Of a stretch of 64,000 bases of DNA, positions 59,301-64,000 are shown one piece after another. The position numbers and the translations under genes are program-made. The notes under the pieces were generated by a model. It saw only the letters and a list, made by a program, of their open reading frames with translations, was not told the DNA's origin and ran no database searches. This DNA is from Rutidosis leptorrhynchoides (lineage: Eukaryota > Streptophyta > Magnoliopsida > Asterales > Asteraceae), in NCBI RefSeq assembly GCF_046630445.1, contig NC_092338.1:345779501-345843500 (forward strand). Direction: 5' to 3'. The stretch's first letter is position 1. Every line of letters starts with the position of its first letter.

Positions 59301-59747
59301 ATGGATTCTTCATCCAGCTCAAATTCCTCCGACTTCGATAGCTTCGCCGATATGGATTTCCATTCGAGCTCCGAGAACAGCGTTACCGGAATGGATCAAC
59401 CAATTTCCCATCATCTATTCTGGATGAATTGGGGATGGGTTCGTAATATACTAAATTTCTGGAGGCAAGAAGAAGGTGATCCATTCCATCCACCAAATTG
59501 TCCTCTTAACGATGAACCTGAAGCACTTACCGGCGAACCTATTCGAAACACCATTTTCTCGCTCATTTCTAGAGTATCTCGTCATGATTACATACTATCC
59601 CATATTTCAAATCTTGTTCATTCGCTCGTTCCAACCGTCAATCATCCCGGTATAATAGAAGAAGTCAACGAACTCCGTGCTCGGGTAGTGGTTTTGGAGA
59701 ATATGGTGCGAAGGTTACAAACACCAACAGCAGCACCAGCAGCATAA
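59301..59747 (+). CDS. Serine-rich unknown ORF of element E (148 aa from inner ATG)
   Basis: The frame is open from an ATG at 59232; the ATG at 59301 (MDSSSSSNSSDFDSF) is a more likely start because the 23 codons before it look like leader. The N-terminus is Ser/Asp-rich, the middle Trp- and Pro-rich (FWMNWGWVRN), and the C-terminus a short coiled coil (EEVNELRARVVVLENMVRRL). Not recognised. It occupies the same place, between PBS and the internal PPT-like motif, as the two extra ORFs of D. Confidence 0.6.
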   Translation: MDSSSSSNSSDFDSFADMDFHSSSENSVTGMDQPISHHLFWMNWGWVRNILNFWRQEEGDPFHPPNCPLNDEPEALTGEPIRNTIFSLISRVSRHDYILSHISNLVHSLVPTVNHPGIIEEVNELRARVVVLENMVRRLQTPTAAPAA

Positions 59748-61030
59748 TCCGTACTACCATCGTCAACGCCGACAGTACCTTTATCACCCCAATCACAACC
59801 GCGCCTTAAATCTCAACATCACAATCTGTATCTCGAATATCAACATCACACGACTCAATATCTGTACTTCGAGTATGATCTTCGTTCTATATATCGTTCT
59901 ACATCGATTATCTTCGCTTTACGTATCGTATGACGATTATGTAATTTCTAAAGTCTTAGAGATTATGTAACCTAGAATTAACGATAAATCAAATGAGTTT
60001 AATATCTTATTGACTCATTAAATCTATGATTATCTCTGAAGAAAATATATATGCAAGTATATTTTCATAAAGATTGTAATTAAAAATTCCTTCGTACAAA
60101 CTATTAATGATGAAAATATTTTAACGGGTGGGTAGTACCCGAGGAATATTTAGAATTCACATTAATAAGTTATATTGTACATTCTTGAATCTGATTCAAC
60201 GGTTATCTATTATCTTACTTACAACCACCGATATTCGTATCCGCTCACCCCAGAATAACAATTTTCAATCAAATTTCATATTCGGATTTTGACCTACCAG
60301 AATCCAACAAGTGGCATAAAGAAGAAAACATTGGACAAAATAAAAAAAAAAAATTGTTAGAAACACACGATTTAACTAATTAAAAATCTATTAAGGATTC
60401 CACGCTAACTGTTCCGGCTAACTCTGGACAATTAAAATGAATTAAAATGTTGATTGTAACATATGAAGCTAAACAATTCTTCAAGCTTGCCACTTGATTT
60501 TATCTTAAACCTCATTCGTAACTTGACGATTACAATTCGCATTCAAATCCTTTCATGATTCCTGAAAACACCTCGACCGAGAAGTTGAACCCGCCGCACC
60601 TTGCCTACGGAATGAAGATTTATACATACAGTTATACACCTGAAGAACTCTCGAACCCAAATTCATAATTTAACACATAACGTTTTGAATCCTTTGCCAT
60701 TTATTAGCAAGAACAACCCTACAATTCCTTTTCAAGAAGCTAATTTTGTCACAGCTCCACTTCGACTTTTCAGTGAGATTATTTCTATTATAATCATGAT
60801 ATTTATACCTTGTCCTTTCGCCGTCATTACCGGAAAACCTTTTATATCCCTCGACAACATCAACAGGTGCACCAGCAGATCGTTATCCTTTTGGCGAAAT
60901 CAACAATCAGTATTTTGAAAATCTCGCGGAACTTCTTCCATCATATCTATAATGTCTATCCCTAAGAATTTCATAATCTGAACGTGAAGTTTCTGAAAAA
61001 CACCCGGGACTATGAAATAGTTCTTGAAAT
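59748..61030 (+). other. Internal noncoding region of element E
   Basis: No gag, protease or RT motif seen. It contains an internal PPT-like motif at 60122-60141. The ORF at 60685-60918 has no recognisable domain. Confidence 0.5.
60122..60141 (+). promoter_or_regulatory. Internal PPT-like motif in E
   Basis: TAACGGGTGGGTAGTACCCG repeats the PPT TAACGGGTGGGTA at 62559-62571 and continues into an ACCCGAGGAAT string resembling the LTR start GACCCGGAAAT. The D counterpart is at 42761-42780. Confidence 0.6.
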
Positions 61031-61235
61031 GCTAACGAAGCAGCAAAAACTGTAAACGACTTTAACGGTCAAAAGTTTGATGACAAAGAATAGTAAGGTG
61101 GTAAAGCTGAAAAAAAAAAAAGTTTGGAACTAGAAAACGGATGAAGCAAAGTATGAAAGAGGCTGTGGATAAATCACAGGGACTAAACCTGCTCTCAAAG
61201 AATACAAACGATTCCGTACCTGCTGAAACCGTCAG
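61031..61235 (+). pseudogene. Poly(A)-binding-protein gene fragment in element E
   Basis: The plus strand reads NEAAKTVNDFNGQKFDDKE, a stop, GGKAEKKK, then in another frame MKEAVDKSQGLNLLSKNTND. These match the same PABP stretch (end of RRM3, linker, start of RRM4) found in Copia F, at lower conservation. Homology stops at nearly the same point as in F. It lies on the sense strand of E. It cannot encode a PABP domain. Confidence 0.75.
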
Positions 61236-62558
61236 TAAGAACCCTACTCTTTATTCAAAACCTTGCCCGGATGATATTTTTCATCATCATCTTATCTTAG
61301 ATATTATAAGATATCTTCATATCATTCGTTATACATATTTTTCATATTTTTGGAGATATTTTTACAACTATTCCTATCTGCGATCATTTATCTCTCCGTA
61401 ACATCTGCGTTACAATATAAAAGAAACTGTGTTAATTTCTAAATTCCGAAACCTCCGAGATTAAAATATAAATGATTTGAAGTAGTGTTGGGAACTGATG
61501 CATGAATTAGTATAATATAATGAAACTTGATCAACTTCATTATATTACAGTAAGTCATGTTAAGTTTCTAATGGAATGTGATGATTCACAGTACCGTCAT
61601 CATGTGCCATGTTACACGGCTCTTACATTCTATCAAGTCTCCAAACATATTAGAACGTATCACCTTGATAGTTCTATTTTTCCGGAATATTCGAGTAATT
61701 TAACGAATCAAGATCGTGCCATTACAATTTCATTCTAAAACCAATAGCTAGGTTCATTCCAAATTTCCTACCTACGAATTTCGGACCATTGTTCGCTTGG
61801 CTCGAGGACAGGAAGAAGAAACGAAGGGACAAAACCTCAGAATAGAAATAGGAAAATAAACCACAGCAAATAAGAGAGAGCATTAACTGTGGATGACAAT
61901 GATTTTAAGGGACGGGAGTAGGAACATCGAAATATAAGGGAAGGTATAAAACCTAACAACAACCCCGAAACTACAAACCGTGCATATCAATACGTATTGC
62001 AACGTAAAGGCACGTGAGAATTAAAAACATTATAATTCCAAGGAAAGGATAAAAGAGAATATATTCTTCTGGTGATAGATGAAAAAGAAGAATGAAAGAT
62101 ATGAAAGTTAGAAATATAACAAGGATTAGAATGGGATGGAGCATATTAGCGAATGTCTTAAAGTAGGAACTAAAGAGAAAGAATAGAAGATGTGGGAAGA
62201 AAGAAAGGGAAGGAGGTAAATTTATAGTGAAATATTCGACAAAGAAATCAAAACAGATTGCCGCGTTAAATCAAAGAAGATCCTGATCGCCGCAAAACTA
62301 AATCTTATTACATAAGATTTTCTTTAAAACCCTTAAATCCCGGAAATCGATCATAATCACGTCATCGGTTACAACAATTCTATATTTACTCATTTCACTC
62401 TTTTGTGATAGCTTCGCTCGTGCGTCTCACATAACCGAATCGTTTTATCTAAATCTTTCAATAATGATAAAATTTCATTATTACCTCATATTCGTCATGA
62501 AAACATTCCTATTGTTATTTATGACAACCTCTACCAAATTTCGAGGACGAAATTTCTT
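61236..62558 (+). other. Noncoding 3' region of element E
   Basis: No recognised protein. The ORF 61520-61738 has no motif. The end, ATTTCGAGGACGAAATTTCT (about 62538-62557), matches the equivalent D region before its PPT (38084-38102). Confidence 0.5.
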
Positions 62559-62572
62559 TAACGGGTGGGTAC
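62559..62572 (+). promoter_or_regulatory. Polypurine tract of element E
   Basis: TAACGGGTGGGTAC directly before the TGTAACGACC start of the 3' LTR. Confidence 0.75.
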
Positions 62573-64000
62573 TGTAACGACCCGGAAATTTCTGACCAAA
62601 TTTAAACTCTAATCTCTATATGGTTCCGACACGATAAGCAAAAACCCTAAAGTTGACCCGCACTTTTTCGACCGTTCTATACTTATAAGATTAATATTTA
62701 CATAAATTAAACCTTACCAACATGATAAGCAATCCAAATTGTTGAGACTTATGTTTTCGAAAAGAGTTTTACACAACGTTTGACCGTCTAGTTTGACCGA
62801 TGATATCACGAACTATACAATATATGATAATTATACGTTTGTGTATATATATGTATATATACATATTTAACATGATCTAAGAATGTTTTAATATCTCATT
62901 TTGTATTAATAACAATAAGTTATAAGTATATTTTGAAACTACTAACTTAAGTTTTCAAAACGATAACCATACGTAACGTTATTTGACTTAAATACTTATG
63001 ACCTATAATGTTTATACATATATCGTATAAGTAATGTATTTAATCACTTTTAAAGACTTAAATACATAAAACAATATAAGTATATTTACAAAAGATAGCT
63101 ATATTTGAATCCTCGTTCCGTTTTCTCAAAGATTTCTATACGTATACCTAGGGTATATGTACCCGTATCATACGCAGCTTCTAGATGTATTTACTATTGG
63201 TATATACCAATAAAAATCTGCTCCTTAGCAGCCTTAAATGATTAAGAAACATGTGGAACCAACCATTTGTCAAGTAGCATGAATTATTTAGCAAGAAAAC
63301 AAAGTTAGGTATTTTTTTTCCTTTATAACCTAAAAACGTTTTTATGCATGCACACCATTTCTTCACCCCATTTTCTTATACTTACACTTCCATTTCTCTC
63401 TCAAAATACTCTTAACTTCATACTTGATCATCTCCAAGCATTTTCCCCATCATTTAGCTTCAAAAACCTTACTTAAACACCATAAGAAAACCATACAAAA
63501 ACACTTCAAGAAATCCTTCCAAGAACACAAACTTACTTCCAATTTTCATCCAATTCCATCACCCTTTTGGTTCTAGCTTTTTACTCCTCTTTTACAGAAA
63601 CCTTGTCCAAGGAACTTGAGGTAGTATCTATGTTCATAACCTTATTCGATTCATATATATATAGCTATCATATTTTGTGGTATACAATTTTAACAACAAG
63701 AACATAGTTTGAAAGTTTTCAAACTTGTTTGCAAACTAAATAGATCCTTCTAACTTAACTTTTAAAATACTTCAAGACCTGTAATATAACTTAAATATAT
63801 GCTAACTTAACAAGGTATAACTTGGTTTTTCAAAGAATATCTTAAAAACTGTTTTTACGACGTCGGAGTGTAACCGGGGACTGTTTTGGGTTGGATAATT
63901 AAAAACTATCTTAAACTTTGAATTGGAGGTTTATGTTCTGGAAAAATGATTTTTACTATAAATATGTTAACACATAGAAATTTCATGATTTAATTCAAAG
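62573..64000 (+). repeat. 3' LTR of element E (partial, runs off the window)
   Basis: 1428 bp of an expected ~2989 bp. It is nearly identical to the start of the 5' LTR. Confidence 0.9.

Larger units (their letters stand above)
55900..64000 (+). mobile_element. Non-autonomous Tekay-like element E (no recognisable gag or pol)
   Basis: 5' LTR 55900-58888, PBS 58891, internal 3.7 kb, PPT before 62573, 3' LTR from 62573 past the window end. LTR start TGTAACGACCCGG, PBS type and PPT match the D clade. It lacks recognisable gag or pol. It carries one ORF (59301-59747) and a PABP fragment. It is inserted in the Copia F integrase; the left target site would be CCAGC (55895-55899) and the right copy is outside the window. 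Confidence 0.88.

Overview
The window is repeat-rich nuclear DNA of a flowering plant. AT-rich intergenic DNA, nested LTR retrotransposons with plant-type primer-binding sites, a PIF/Harbinger transposase relic and Stowaway/hAT-like MITEs all point there. The repeat families recall Asteraceae, but that is an inference from resemblance. I see no intact host gene. All lineage names below come from reading motifs, not from a search.

Layout. (1) 1-4649: an LTR fragment, a decayed NAM-associated (GST T3-like) gene fragment, simple repeats and a truncated LTR-like block. (2) 4650-24866: a tandem Athila-type Ty3/Gypsy array on the minus strand. It holds one complete element A (LTRs 4650-6657 and 17139-19227), a second partial copy B that shares the middle LTR, and a third 0.83-kb duplicate C. 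A and B share the same three nonsense codons in pol. Downstream of pol both keep an open 138-aa ORF with an Arg-rich stretch and a zinc knuckle. (3) 24867-28600: a rearranged repeat, a Stowaway-like MITE, a PIF/Harbinger pseudogene, a possible SINE, a G21 run and a hAT-like stretch. (4) 28601-51969: a Tat-lineage Gypsy element G on the plus strand (506-bp LTRs, TSD TATAG) with dual RNase H. Its pol contains three intron-like GT-AG segments, and an antisense gene region lies between pol and the 3' LTR. (5) Nested inside the G integrase at 34536-48128 is element D, a Tekay-like chromovirus on the minus strand (3532-bp LTRs, TSD CTTTC). Between PBS and gag it carries two extra ORFs, one of them an F-box protein. 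(6) 51970-64000: a hAT-type MITE and a Ty1/Copia element F (minus strand) containing a poly(A)-binding-protein gene fragment. F is split by element E, a D-related element with no recognisable gag or pol (5' LTR 55900-58888, 3' LTR from 62573 to the window edge). E carries its own ORF and a second fragment of the same PABP region.

Order of events read from nesting: D inserted into G, and E inserted into F. By eye the D and E LTR pairs are about 99.4-99.5% identical and the G LTRs about 97-98%, which agrees with D being younger than G.

The most unusual content is cargo in retrotransposons (F-box ORF, zinc-knuckle ORF, PABP fragments), introns inside a retroelement pol, and an internal copy of the polypurine-tract motif in both D and E.
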